From positions 911,956-975,955 of the forward strand of contig VZSF01009123.1 of assembly GCA_013398295.1 (NCBI GenBank): a DNA stretch of 64,000 nucleotides. The letters run 5' to 3'. Under the pieces are notes generated by a model that was not told the DNA's origin, ran no database searches, and saw only the letters and a program-made list of their open reading frames with translations. Below are positions 1 to 14,008 of this stretch, piece after piece. Source of the stretch: Chionis minor (taxonomy: Eukaryota > Chordata > Aves > Charadriiformes > Chionididae). The stretch's first letter is position 1. Each line of letters begins with the position of its first letter. A program made the position numbers and the translations under genes.

Positions 1-3000
1 CAAACGCTGGGAAGTTTTGCTGCAACATGCGTGTTTGAGTGGAACTTACCTGGGAGTTCTCTACCAAAAATGTATGGGTTATTAAAACACTCAGCTCAGT
101 TTCTGGCATTTTACCTGTAGATCTTGCACTATTATAACATCTTTTCTGATCTCCAACACGTTTTTTTTATGTTTAGGATGACAGCTAACACTGAATTGTG
201 CTTGGCTGACGAGTTGCAGGAGAGAATGAAAGAGCAGAATGGGAGTAATTTTTGTGGGTACAGATTACTTACAGCACTTCCCTTGAATAACCCGGGCTCG
301 TAGATGCTTCCAATGTGACCCTTCTTGCTCCACCCCACTAAATTGAACAGGAGAAAAGAAGTACAACTTCCTCATGTAATTACCATATGTCATTAAAGGA
401 TTAAAGTAGCAGTACACTTTGCATCACACGCATCTTTTTATCTGAGGAACAGGGTCTATTTTAAACAGCTTCATTTATAAAACTTGCCCATCCCTACACA
501 GGAAAACGCCTTTTCATTTCTGTGGATTGCAATAAATAGTGCTTGTAAAGGCACTTTAAAACTGTACACCAAATTCAGCTCCCACCTGAAGATGTGTGAT
601 TCCTTCCAAGGTACCAGAGGATGGACTTACCTGCAAGTAAACCCTGTCCCTGTAAGGCTGAATTTGGCCTGACATTTCTGCATATCTCGGCTCATTAGCT
701 CAGGTTGCGCAGAGCCTTCTGGAGATCGCTCCAGTGAAGTGTGAGCAACAGCAACCAACTCCATGCTCCAGTTTTACACTGCCACATAAAGGGGGAAGCA
801 AAGATGATGGGTCACACTTGCTGTCACTTCACTGAAAAGATTAGTATTAATGGATTAGGAATCCAATTAGCCACTCCTTTTAGCAAAAGCTGGCATGTCA
901 AAAGGTTGCTGTCTCTCAGGAGAATAGTGGGGCGCAGATGGCTGAAAATCCTGACGTGCTTTGATGCAAAATAAAATTTTGGCCCCATCGTTTTGTTTCT
1001 GACTCTGGAACTCCTGAGGAAAGCAATCCTGTCACTGTCTGGCTGGGCTCCTTCACACAGCCACTTCCATCTGTAGCCATCTTTCCACTCTAATCGAACA
1101 GATTTCTTACCCAGATTGGTAGCTGTTTGCCAGACAGTGTTACGGGGCTGTCAACAAATGGACTGCAAATCACTTTTATATTTGTTTAAATGAAGTTTCT
1201 TCTCTTGTCTTTCCCTCATCTTCAGTGAAGCTCAAGGTCAGCAGTTAGAGGCTTTTTAAAAAGAAAAAAATAATGTTTCTTTTCCACTTCATGTCTGTTT
1301 GTAGGAGGAATTTATTGCCGTTTTCAGATGCAGTTTAATGCTGGAATTTTTTCAATATTGTATCCCTTATATAGCGGTGTTACCTATCATCTGTTCTGAG
1401 AATTCACTTGAAATCTTTAGGCATTCAGAAGCCTTTGCATTTTGAAAGCCATGAGAGAAATTGTTAAATTACTATTTGTTAGACCAATAATGACCAGAAA
1501 GTTTACAGAACTCCAAGATACCAATCCAGCCTCTGCTAGGCTTTGCAGCAATTACAGAAGGATTCATGAGAGTGGATTAGTGTTTTAGACCATCACACAC
1601 GGTGTCTCTGGCATTTTGGTACCCCAGACAATGATAGACATTTTTCTGCCATTGTAGGTCAAGCCCTGTTCCACAAAATTCCAAATTTATTGTAGATTTT
1701 TCTTCAGGTCTTAAGGGTGATCACCAGTGATATTTGAGTGGTAGCGGGAGGGAAGAAGCTTGCTTTCCCCTTTCCTCTTTTTTTCATCTTACACATACAG
1801 TCTGGACACTACGGAAGTTTTTGCAGAGTATCCACCTAGATCTGCCTGCTGTTGCCAAAGCACTTTGAATGATGGCTCATGTGACATTACTGATATATTG
1901 GGGTATGGGAAGTAACCTAGAGAAATCTAAGTGACTCCTTTTTAATCACTCTAGTCCTCTACAGAGAAGGAAATTTGTGGGGGCATTATCTAGTTCAGGA
2001 GGGATTTGGTAGGCACATCACAATAGCACTTCATAGGAAAAAAACATCCCAAACTTGCCATGGAAGACCACCAAGTATTTACTGTTACTTTAATCTCAGA
2101 TTCAGGTATGAAATAGGGTCTCTAGCACTGTCCTTCTTGATGACTGTCAGCTGATACGAGGCTCACCAAGGACATCAGGTATCAGATTCTGTGACTGATC
2201 TTTTTTACATACAACTTTCTGCTTGCTGAAGAATTTAGGTTTATGTATAATTTAGTCCTCATTTGAGAGCAAGTTGTACAAACTGAATAGGGAAGGGGAG
2301 GCATAACTAAATATTTTTTTAAATATCTGTAGGGTAGAAAATTGGCTTAAATCACACACAAAAACGCTTTTCTGGAAAGGACAGAGGGACACAGCATTTC
2401 CATTGGCTTTTTGTTTAGGTTGTTGCAAATGGTTGCTTCTTGAAAGCATGTTTTTGCCAATTACAGAGATGATTTATTTGATAGAGGTTTTCAGTGGCAG
2501 AAAGGCTGGGTTTGAAATAGTATATAGAAATTAACGAATTCCCTCAGCTCCATCATCGTCAAGTTTTTTCTAGGACTACTCAATGTGATGCTGGGAGCCT
2601 CTAATCGGTGATGCTTACACCCTCAGAAGTACCAGCATAGTTAAGAAACAAGAACATTCCTATTAAGGAAAAAGGGAAGACCCAAACAATGTTTCAGTAG
2701 GCTGTTAGCTTGGTTCCTCACCCACTAGTACAAATTATCTTCGGGCCTTTACCACATCCCATCCCCATCTGCTGAGCCTGCCCCGCTCATGGCATAGTGC
2801 CAGTGAAGGTCCAGGAGTCTGAAGTGCCCTGGAGACAGCTTTTCTCCTGTCCTGTCTTCATAGTTGCTCTTTGTCCATGTAGCCCAGGGCCACCTTGCTC
2901 ACATCAGGGAGAAGACCAGAGAAGACTCCAGCCTCCCCATGTTAGACTGCAGGCATCTCCTGCAGTAGCACTCGTCTCACTCCTAACTCTTTCCATCCTG

Positions 3001-4965
3001 CAACATTCTCCCACATGCTCCTTGGCACCTCTTCTCCATTAGCATCTCAATGCTTACGTCCCCACCTGATGACTGACCCCTCAGCACAAATAGGGCTCTG
3101 GGGCAGCTGTTGCACATCTGCCTGGGCAGCTGGGCAGCCAAAAGGCATAACTAGCTGGTCAGTGGGGCAGAGCCACTGGCTGTCCCTGCCCCAGGACTAA
3201 GCAGCCAATCTGTTACTGTCCTTACTATCTTTTGCCACCTCTCTCCGTGTTCAGCTGCCGGGTGCAAAAGAGGAAGATCTCAGGGAACCTCTGCAGAAAG
3301 TGGCTGGGCGGAGGTCTATCCAGGTGATACTTTCTCTGCAGGCTTGGTACTTCCAGGCACCAGGGGCTGGGGAAAGAGTTGAGCCCTCCATCCTGACTTA
3401 AAGGTATGTTGTTGCTTGTGCAAGTCAGCTGGACTCCTTTCTCCTCTTCTGCAGAAGATGGAAGGAGAGGGTTCTTGAACCTCTAGGCTTCCAGGCTTAT
3501 TTTCATAAAAAATGAAAATAACAGTTATGTACCTCACAGAAGGACTTTTAAGGGAGAATCCATTATTTTTGACACAGAATGGGTCAAACTATTCCAGTTT
3601 AACTAGAAACCAGTACCATTAAAAATAAGATGTAAAGCAGCTGACAAAGCAAAGCCAAACCTCCAATTCAAAGGAGCAGACTAATTTCAACACCTTAGAT
3701 GGCCCTAGAAACATATGTGAATAAAACTCTAGTACACATCCATAATTTATCAGAATACCTTCCTAACCTTTGGAGGTTTAACTCCTTAGTAGATAATTGA
3801 TGTCTTTATTATAGCTCAAATTATGAAAGGACAGGGGAACTTCAAGAAAAGCATGTACAGAATGTTTTGGTGGTGTAGGACAGTGTAGGGTTCACTTGTC
3901 ATTTAGCCTGGATGAAAGGCAATGTCAAAGGGCACTGGTCTTGGGGAGCAGTTATGGCACCTCTATTCGCTTTCCATTTTCTCAGTCTCTGAGGAAGAAC
4001 ATAAAGCATTGAAAACTGAATCTTCTGAATGTCTCTTTTTTTCTATTTTTTCCCCCCTGAGCTTTGTTCAACTGTACTATAATGAAAGGTTTAAGAATTA
4101 GTTAAGTCTGACCAGACATTTCCTGTACCTGATACCAACATTGACTTTTGTGGAAGCAGATGCAGGGCGCTGTTGGTCTCCTTTGAAATGCAATAAATTT
4201 AATGCTATTAAAAAGAGAGCTATTGTAGTAATTAAAATAGGATTCATTTTCTAAATGCCATGAATCCATGCACTCCAGAAAGATCTATGACCATGGAAGT
4301 GTTATGCAGCAGAACGGTTCCACACAAGCTGTGCTACCTGAGGCTTCCTAAGCCCCAGGTCATCAGTATCTTTCTCGATCATCATGACCAAAGACAGTCC
4401 ATCAGATTGTAAAATTGGCAGGAAAATAAATCTTCTCAATGCTTGGAAGCATGTAAACAGCCCCTCCAAGGTAGTTAAAAATGAAAAGCAATAAACAAAG
4501 TAAGTTAGGATGAAAGATAATATTTTACACCATTTTCTATTTTACTGTTTTGGTTAAATAAGCCATGTTGTAAATTCGACAAATTCTATATTGATCAGCC
4601 AGCAAATCCTTCTTATAGTCTCTAAAATTGATATAATTATGTATTCTTATAATTGCAATTCAATATCTGTTAGCTTGTTACACCATCTTTGGACAACCCA
4701 GACAAGAAATAAATAATGTATATTTCAAGCCTAATTTAATTTTCAGTGATTAAAAAGTAATTAACACCAGTTCAGGCAATCTGCACAATCACATTCCTTG
4801 CCATCAGTTTAGTTTTCTTGGAACTGAGAAAACTAACAGCTTTTTAAATTAAACAAAACAAATGTTGTTTTGGTCTTTCCAGACTCTTCACAGTAAATCC
4901 CGCCATCCTCGTGCCTGTAAGTAGTTGCAATAGTTTCAGTGAAATCCCTCACTTAATATTTAAGT
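1..4965. other. Non-genic AT-rich DNA, nothing recognised
   Basis: I see no exon, RNA gene or classifiable repeat here. ORFs on both strands are under about 85 codons, overlap one another and show no protein-like composition. The segment 2,760-3,300 is locally more GC-rich, which lengthens chance ORFs there. The stretch 4,560-4,860 is very AT-rich, with several TAATTA/AATTAA-type words of the kind found in vertebrate enhancers, but composition alone does not show function. Confidence 0.6.
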
Positions 4966-4971
4966 GTGGAA

Positions 4972-5277
4972 ATGAAACACAGACCTTCAGCTGCAAGAGT
5001 AAGTATGAAGGAGGCTGCTTCAAAATCCTTGCCGGGTCTGGCACAGCAGGTAATCCCGGCAGCTGTGCTGCTGCACCGCTGCCACCCCACGCTCTGCGAT
5101 GACAGGGTTGTAGGCTCCTCCCGGGTGGAGCCCGGCAGCTGCAAGATGCAGCCACACAAACTCAAAAGGGATATTTTCACCCTTTTTACGAGCATAGCAT
5201 TTAGCGTCTGGTTTATCTTTTTAGTTGTTTTCGTGTCTGGCTCTAGTGTTCTCTACTTTCAAAGACGTGGGTTATGA
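4972..5277 (+). CDS. Weak candidate small ORF with a membrane-segment-like C-terminus
   Basis: An ATG-initiated frame of 101 codons, not recognised as any family. Its first half lies in a local GC-rich patch and is low in similarity to anything I know. An internal ATG at 5,146 begins a basic stretch (MQPHKLKRD) followed by about 25 largely hydrophobic residues (FTLFTSIAFSVWFIFLVVFV), the layout of a signal anchor. It ends in YFQRRGL and a stop. No promoter, splice site or poly(A) signal ties it to a transcript. In AT-rich DNA, T-rich codons give hydrophobic stretches by chance, so a chance ORF is the most likely explanation. Confidence 0.1.
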   Translation: MKHRPSAARVSMKEAASKSLPGLAQQVIPAAVLLHRCHPTLCDDRVVGSSRVEPGSCKMQPHKLKRDIFTLFTSIAFSVWFIFLVVFVSGSSVLYFQRRGL

Positions 5278-8200
5278 CGACTAGCTTTCTTTGATCAATG
5301 CCGTCTTCTGTTTCTTCCTCTCTTCCTCTCTGTCTTTCAAATTAGGCTATGTGTGATTGCAAGCAAGCTTCTGCTTACAGTGCTTAGGTTAAGTTACTCC
5401 AAAACCCCACGCGTAACTCCAATTTACTGCAAAAGCTAAATTCCCACTTCAGGTATGCCTTTGATTCCAGTGGCCTTAATGTGCTTCTCGTGTATGGGAG
5501 GGGAGTTCTGTGGCTGCCCCAGCAGCCTCCTACCCTCAAACCCCCAGGACAGCAAGGAGTGCACTGCAGAGCCCTTTCACGCTAGAGACTGACAACATAG
5601 ACCGCAACAGCAGAACCAGGCAATTGCTACCACAGCCTCTGAAGATAGTGTTCTTTTTCATTTTGTGTCATACAGGTTTAACTATTTTCTACAGGAAAGA
5701 GTTCGTACATTTTAAGCAGCTGATATGTTTTCTAAAGGAGCCAGCGCTGGTTGTCATTTTAATAATGCACATACTTGTTGAGTGGCGTATCAGTACTAAA
5801 TAAGTTATTGCAGCTTATCTTTTCAGAACATTTGGAAGCATTAATATTTATCTATTACTGTGTCTATATTACAATATATCTAATTAATGGGGTTTGTCTT
5901 TTTTTAAAAAAGATTATCAGTTGTTCCATAGGGAACAACAAAAGGGAATAAAGAGTATAGTGATATAAAGAGATCATTAAAGAGGGATTTGTAAACATTC
6001 ATTCACCAATTCCTGAAGTCATAATAATTGCTCTCCAACCAAATATCTTTGGTAATACATCTTTCCGTTCATGTGCTCTAGGAAACAGACAAGGAAAGGG
6101 ACCAGCGTGCTTGAATCCTGTCAGAGATGTTTTTATCACTGCCCTGCTGAATCATCTCTGGTAAGTTGTTTCACAGACCTTTTCTGACAAAATCTTTGTA
6201 AGTGTAGAACAAGAATTCCCAAATGTTAGTAAAATTGTTTACAGAGAAGGCCCTCCGACTCAGATGATTCATTAAGCAGTAAGTATGGCTTTTACAGCTG
6301 TTAGGTATGGGCTTTTTATCCTCTGGCTATTAACGCAGATGATTAAAGGGGTTCATCACTGTGTGACTCTCATTAGAAGTTATTTGCATTTTAGTTTGCT
6401 GGTCTTCCTTGGCCTAATACACAACATAGAAATGGGTCTGTTTGGAAGCGCCCAGTGAATATATTGTAGAAATCTGACTACCAAAACACAAAAGTAAATG
6501 TCCATTTAATACCAGGTATGCAGAAAGTAGTTAATTTTCCTGTCTTTCATTATGTCTATAATTAGGCTTTGAGGACTTCATTGCCCCTAGGCAGAGTGCC
6601 TGGTCTCTAGCGGTTTCACATGCACATTTCTTACTGTTTCCATATCCTGCACTTTCTATTTTCTTTTCATGGGCCATTGCTTAGCAATTGGTTTTACTTC
6701 ACACTGAGAATTTGCCATAAATAAAAGGTTGGAAATAACACTTTAACTAAAACAGTCAGTTATTGCAATTCTCTGTTTATTCGCTCAATCAATAGCTTAC
6801 AGTTGGTAAAAAAACACATTGGCTCTGAGACAACAGGAAGTTCATGCACTCCCAACCTGAATCCGTTCCCATCAGCTGCAAAAAGATCCTGCAGCGAAGT
6901 GTTAGCGATAGGAGTTATCAGCAGATGTCACAGCACCCTGTGTTTCCTTCTTTCTGAATTACTTCTACCTTGAAACATCAACTGGCAGGCCCAAAATGAG
7001 TTGGTGTTCCTGTATTCATTTATATTGATACCAGGGAAATAATTATTTCAAAAGTCAGTGTCTTGCTTATGCCAAAATAACACAGTGGACAATACTGGCA
7101 TACCATATACTGAAGTGTTGGCAGAGAGAAGCTGCTTTACTCTGCAGTAAGAATGCTTTTTAAGTTAATTGCTTCATCGTTGTCATTGCAGGATCATGCA
7201 TATCCATAGCCATTTATGCAGTCATTTTGTGTTGGTTATTATTACTAAAACCTTTTGTCACTTTAATTAATAACTTTCTCTTCATTGAAAGCATATTTTA
7301 ATGAGTTTGAAAGGCAAAGTGTATTTTTAAAAATCAGGAATTACTGTCACTGAAAGTTAGTGGATGAGAGAGGCAGGCTATTACTGCCAAAATGCCAACG
7401 ATCTGTGCTTTAAATCCATGGTGTGATCACTTGTTAGTACTCAAAATACCTTACTCAGTTCTGAAGCAGTATTGTCTAATGCTAAGCAGAATCTCAGGAA
7501 ATGGCAATTAAGAGAATGTGGCCAAGAAACTGGGATAAAAGATAACAGGAGGAACATCATAGTGGTTTAGAAGTGTGTGATTTAGGGGAGGAGACTTTAT
7601 CTGATGCTGTTAACTGGCAAAAAGGTATCTGAAGCCCTGATTCTGCAAAGGCCAGTAACCCCTACATAGAAAAGAGAAGTATAGAATATGCCTAGATTTA
7701 GAAATAGGAAATATATATTTTATGGTTTGAAACAAGTCTAAGTGTTTTGATTCTGTATGCCTGTAAACATTTTTGGTATGTCTCTTCAGTGACGTAAGTT
7801 CTGCCAAAAGAAGTGAGTTAAGAGATGAGGCTAAGCTTTTCACATTAAATTCACATTTCACATTAAATTCTGCATTTCCTAGAAAGAAGTTTTTATATAT
7901 AGGGTAATAGATTCTATGTGTACTTTCATGGTGTGTCCTCAACCATAAAAAAAATCCAGCAGCTAGATAATGTCTTATAGATAACATTTTGTCATAAACA
8001 AGAGTGGATATGCATGATGAAACAAATTTTATGTTAGTGCCTGATGTTACATTTACTGTATCGATGCATTACCATTTCATAAGTCCTTAAGGAGATCCCT
8101 CCGTAAAAATATCACTTATATGAATAAAAGAGTGCTGCTTAAAATGCATGTCTTCTCAGATTTATTACTCTACACTTTTAGGTTCTATATTTGTCTCCCA

Positions 8201-11200
8201 CTAAAAGGCAGTTCCTTCTACTGAATCAAATATTGTAGGTTTACATATAGGAAGAAACACAAGGTTGGGCTACCAAACTTGTAAAATCAATTTGGTGTCT
8301 GAATTTTCAATGATTTTTTACAAATTGCCCATAATGAAAAAACATGTCTTTCAAGTGAAGTTATACTCAAAATAAATTTGGGGAATGCCATGACTTGCAC
8401 TGGTTTCTGTAAATTGCAATTGAATACGACCAAATTACTAATTTTTTCATCATACCCAATGTGGAATAAGATCAATGATGCCTTCTCTCTCGTGTTGTCT
8501 CCAAAGGTCTCAAGGAATTTAGAAAAACACAGAAACTTATGTTGTCAGTGAAAATAATGAGATTAACAGAAAGTCTGCAAAGATCAGACCACTGAAGTGT
8601 GACCCTTTCTGTCCATTTTCTGTGTAAAGACACATTTTAAATTCATGGATTTTGAACTTCTGCATAGGCTGCATAAGGTCAAGATAAACAGATATGGAAC
8701 TGGCAAAGTGAAATAAAAGAAGTGTATTCTGCGATTTATTAATTGCCCTGAGTGCTGAGAGGCATTGTAGCCATGTGAGACCACAGCTGGGAATGATGGA
8801 AATACAGTAGTCTGTCAGGAATTCCGTATTTTGTGTTCTTGCTGAAGTAAGTAAAAGAAATGGTATTTATTTTCTTTGTATTGTACACATTTTTGCAGCA
8901 CAATGTCAGTATGGCTACATTTCTAAAATTCACCTTAAATGGCTAACCATTCCTTTACAATGGTCTGAATCAATCTAGTGGGTCAGGAGTAGTTCTTTCT
9001 GGTTTTCTTTCTTTTTTTTTCTATAAGATGCACTGTGAGAATCCCTGCTGACTGAGTGATTATTTCCAGCTGTGTTAATAAATTTTCTGAAAAGATGACA
9101 AGGAATTGTTTGGATGTTGTCTTTTAACTGGCTAAAATCAATTTTGAATTTGAAAAGGAAGTGTCCAGTATCGATTTCAGACATACAGTTTGCAAGAGCT
9201 ACCAAATATACTGTGGGGAGCAAATCTTTACAAGGAGTGGAGGAGGAGCAGCCTTGAAACATTTCTGTGATTCAGATATTCTTCAGTTTCTTCCTTTAAA
9301 ACATCCCTTTGAAATGAAAATGCTTCCCCTTTTAAAAAAGAGGAGGATTTGATGCCATGCTTGTTTTTAAACTTATCCTTGTGTCTTCCCACACGGTGAA
9401 GCCACATAGTTTGAATTAAAGAACCAAAATAAGAAGCAATAACCATATTTTTAAAATGTTGCTCGGGGATGTGTCCATTAATGAGAACGGCTAATGGGAA
9501 GAAAGAGCTTTGCATAACAAAAAGGCTGAACTCCAAAACAATAACTTATTCATTCAGAATATAAGCTTGCATAAGCATCTATTTACTCTAGGTGGTACTA
9601 TCAATTCTAGGGAACCACAATTTTAATATGAATTACTGTGGTTTGGTTTTGTTTCAGGCAATGTTTATCAAAACAGACTGTTCAGACTAATTATTTAGCC
9701 CGCAGGTGTTTGTCTCTCCACCCACTGAACCTCTACAGTCTTCATTTTCAGATGTAAATTATAGACCTAAATTACAGATCTGGTTTAGCAGCTCTGATCA
9801 TTCTAAGAACTGTTAAAATTTGTTCCAAAGAGAAAATGGCTGTATTTGCTGTTATCTTTGGGCGAGGACAGCAAGGTGTCGCACCAAGTGAAAATAGTTG
9901 CATAAACGCAGTGGAGGAGTTTGCCCATTGGTAGGTAATGGCCTAACATTACCAGAATGCGATCGGTGGTAGCAAGATCAGTATTTATCTCACCAATATT
10001 TATCTGCACATTTGCCTGGATCCTAAGAGAGAATGGCAGTGGGTAAATCCTGTTAAACCCATGAGGAGATGTAGCTCCCAGCAAGGAAAAATACTTCAGT
10101 GTTTCATTTAGTCTCAAGAGTATTGCATCAGAAAAACAAAGACTTGAGCATCTGAGTTAAAAATTCATATCTTCAAAACTCCTGGAGTACTTCTGCACAA
10201 CACAAATGGGAGCCTCTGTGTGCCAACTTTCCAGCAGCGACGTTCCCTCAGGAGTTAAGTGTATGTTTTGTGTACAGTCCATTGCTACCTAGTGCACGTA
10301 GCTAAGTTACATTGCAATCTTTATTTTAAGAAAATATCCTACTGAGCTCATTGGTAATTCTAGGTGCATTTGGTATTCAGTGAACCTGGTTCAATGTACA
10401 AGGTATTTTCCTCATTAAACAGTAGTTCAAACCCTTGCGTAAGTGCAAGTCCATCTTCTGTTCATGAGTTTCTGAACTCACCTCTATTATGGACGCTTAA
10501 ATTAGCTACATAATGCTATAGGATGAGGCAGCTTTAATCTTTTCTGTTGCAAAGTGGAACAGTTTTATGAAATAATTAGAGAAAGACAATAACTTCATGA
10601 TTAGATCACTCGTCTAGATTGGGAGAGGGAACTCAGGTTCTTCCTTCCACTCGTGTGAATACTTAACATTAAATATCCTACCAATAAATGGGTTTCCCCA
10701 AATCTAGATGAATGGTTAAACCTCAAGGCCAGAGATAGACTTGGTGTAAATGTGTAAATATATTCAATACAAAGAGCACTACTTTCAACACGAGGAATGA
10801 AGGGTACCCCATCCCATGCTGAGGCCAAAGTTGGTAGCTCCTCTGGGGGTGTGTTGGCATCTCTTCCCTGTGAACTGAACTGCTTCCAGGGATGTTCTTG
10901 GTATATGACTTGCTCTTAGTCAAATGAAAATTTTAATATGCATGGTAGTGACTGAGACAATGCCAGTGAAGAAGCACTGGCAGAAGTGTCTCGTTTCAGG
11001 ACAGAGTTCACGTCTGTGAGGGTAGAGAGGGTGACAGTGCGTGCCTGCAGGGAAGAGCCAGGTGCGTACCACCCAGCATCTCAAAGGGATCTTGCCGGCA
11101 GCGAGTCCGACAACCAACCACCAGAACCTGCGTTGGGCCCTTCGCAGAGCTCAGACTGAAAGCATTCCTTCCTAGTAACATTTCAGGTGCTTCTCTCCAG

Positions 11201-13235
11201 CTGTTGTGGGTTTCATGCAGCATTAGGGCTCTGAAGTTGAATAGAAAGCCAGTCACTTAAGAGCCAGCTGTTGCAACACGCACATCCTTTTGTGAAGCTG
11301 GTCCCTAGTATGTAGCGGCTGGGTCCTCTCCCCCGCCTCATCCTGCTCTTCAGTTACATGCATACAGTGTAGCTCTAAATGATTGGTGATCCTCAGCCAG
11401 AGCGATGGGCTAAGAGAGAAGGGGCAAGATGAACTGCCACAGAGGAGTTAGCAACATTAAACTGAAGAAAGAAAAATGGTGGCTATGCCTGAAAAATCAG
11501 GGGGTGAGGTGGAGGGGGCAAAGGTGGGAAGGGAGTGAGAGCAATCCTGAAGGGTTGCATTATACAGTCTGGACTGAAGGGAAGAAGAAGGGGAGAAATG
11601 GAAACAAATCAAGACATTAAAAGGCCTTTAATTTTGTTTTCATTTATAGCATTATTTATTAGAAATCTTTTTTGTAAGAGGAGTAAGAAGTTAGGAAGCT
11701 AGAAAGCGAAGAGTCACTCGAAAAGGAAACAGTAAGAAGGTAAGGCAGTGAGAGGAACCCAGAGAGGAAATAAAACAGGAAACTCAAGGGCAAAAGAGCC
11801 TTTAGCTCTTGATCAATTGCAGCGACATCTGAGTTGTCAGGGGACAGCCTTTTCACTTCAGTCAGCTAGAAATGCCCACCGTTCTTGTCAAGTCACCTGT
11901 TGCAGTTACCTGCCGGTAGTAGTGGGGGGAATGCTACTGTGTTCTCAGATTCCTCAAAAAGTTACCTGTGGTATCAAAAAATCCACACGGCAAGTGCGTT
12001 TGGTGCAGGCGGGTATTCTAAAGAAGTTCAGACTATGTTTTTTGAGACCCTGCTGCTCTGACTATCTGCAGATGCAGTGAGGAAAGACTGACTATATTTA
12101 ATAGGGAAAAATGCAAAGAAACCTGACACATTTCTCTGAAGCTAGGTGACACTTTTCTTTCCTTCAGGGAGTCTCTACATCCTTTTGCTTGCAGTATGCA
12201 AGAGAGTATTACTAACATGCTTTAGTTGCTGGCACAGATGTTTCCTTTTACATGTGCATCTCCAGTGATTTTTTAGTCTGACATGTAGCTGCGTAAGCAA
12301 GACCGCCTGGAGTCTGTGTCGTGGAGCTGACTCAGCTTACAAACAAATACTTTTCCCTAATCACTAACCCTGCAGAGTCAGACAGATCCTAAAGGCATTC
12401 TGCAAGTTTCTTGACTCAGGCCCAGAAACACAGGTTCTGCGGGCTAGATCTGCCCTTCAGCAATACTGTACACAACACTGTACAATTGCTCTTTTCTGTA
12501 ATTCTGCTGTCTTTTCCAGCCATACCGTCCCTGTAAGGTTTTTCAGGTGTCAGAGCAGTCAGAATTTGTTCTTGCAGTTGCAACTTAGTTAGCAGCATTT
12601 AGTTCACTTGCATGAATATTTCATTGCTCTGCTGCGAGTCTCTGCCTTATCTAACCATTCATTGGGCACTAAACTGACTTTGACAAAAACGCAGATTTGA
12701 AACTATAAACCTTGGTGAGGCAATCCAGTTATTAAAGGCATGCCAAACTGCCTGCAGTATCTGATGTTATCAGAGCTTTTCCGTGAGTTCACAGTCTTAC
12801 ATACATACTTCTGTGAGCTGGATATTAATGGCAGCTTTCTGCATCTGTCAGATGCTAATCCAAGAAACAAAAAAAAGAGTTTGTAGTTCCTGTTTTAAAG
12901 GCTGTGGTACGCTGGCATGCTTTCAGCTAGCTGTCTGTCCCGCTAGGAAACCTTGTTGTAAGAAGGTAGGAACAGGGTCCTGATTCACTGCGGACAAAGT
13001 TCAGCCTCAGCCGAGAATGCAAGGGCATGTGGAGTTGTCTTTGGAGCTGTTGGGCCCATGAGCCCACACATCTGTTCTCAGTACCCTCTCTCCCATGCTG
13101 CCGCAAAAGACGGGGCAAGAGAGGTCCAAGTTAAACCCTATGTTGACTAGGAGGCAGTAAAAGGTCAGTATTGCCTTTAATAAACACAGTGAACACATCT
13201 CCAGATAAAATCGGTAATAAATGATAGTACAACTG
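5278..13235. other. Non-genic AT-rich DNA with minor local duplications
   Basis: No convincing exon or RNA gene. The longest frames (for example 125 codons on the minus strand at 7,610-7,987) are AT-driven and not protein-like. At about 7,838-7,870 the phrase 'cacattaaattc' occurs twice in tandem. The interval 6,240-6,440 contains a POU-type octamer-like word (ATTTGCAT) in otherwise unique sequence. I see no recognisable transposon ends. The segment around 11,000-11,250 is GC-richer and has overlapping chance frames on the minus strand. Confidence 0.55.
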
Positions 13236-13300
13236 AGATGCTTTTCATCTGTAGGTCTCAGAGCACTTCACAGAGGTAAGTATTGCTATTCCAAGCACAG
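13236..13300 (+). repeat. Possible ancient L3/MIR-like LINE or SINE tail
   Basis: The phrase 'ctgtaggtctcagagcacttcacagaggtaagtattgctattcc' resembles the 3' end shared by old L3/CR1-related LINEs and MIR-like SINEs of amniotes ('aagcactttacaaaggt...attattccc'). The match is partial and from memory. The element would be short, old and on the plus strand. A chance resemblance is possible. Confidence 0.3.
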
Positions 13301-14008
13301 AGCTATCGTGAGTAATACAGTCTTTTTGCAGACATATTTCACGTGGATCTTTGTTAAAGCCACTTCTCTCCGCATGGCGTCTGTTTAAGATTTACATGCG
13401 AAGTAAAAGAAGAAGGGGAGGCGGCTGTCAGTTGTTGCTTACCAATCCAGTGCTGATTGCCTTTGCACTTTGCAGTGGGTGGTTTGAGCTGCAGACGCGG
13501 AGTAGCTTACCCGTAATTACCACAATTTCCTGTTGCACTCATTTGAAAAGACAATGTTCCTGAGGAAGTTATGAAGACGGCAAGTAAGTTGCTGCCTTAA
13601 TTTCTGCGTGTTTGATTTTAGAGTGCTGTCTTAATTATGCTGGTTAGAGCTTATTTACAGTGCTTCTCAAACAGTGCTATCTTTTGGAGGGATGAGAAGG
13701 CTTGTGTTTCCAGATAATATATGGGCAAATTCGGATATTCTGCAGTCCTCTCAGCATGTTGCTCAGAAACAGCTGCAGAAGATTCAAGGCAACTCTTTTT
13801 TACTCGTGTTGAAACTGTGAGGAAAGTAGCTTAAATATTCGGTTGCAAGATGCTGCTGCAGCTGGGATGTCAGATAAGAAAATGTAACTATTAGTAAACC
13901 TACTGTATGACTGTAAATGTTCCTTAAAGTCAGTATAACTGAAAAAGCAATTTCACGTGTTCAAACCAGCATGTTTTTTTTAAAGTGCTGAATTATTTAC
14001 GCCTTCAG

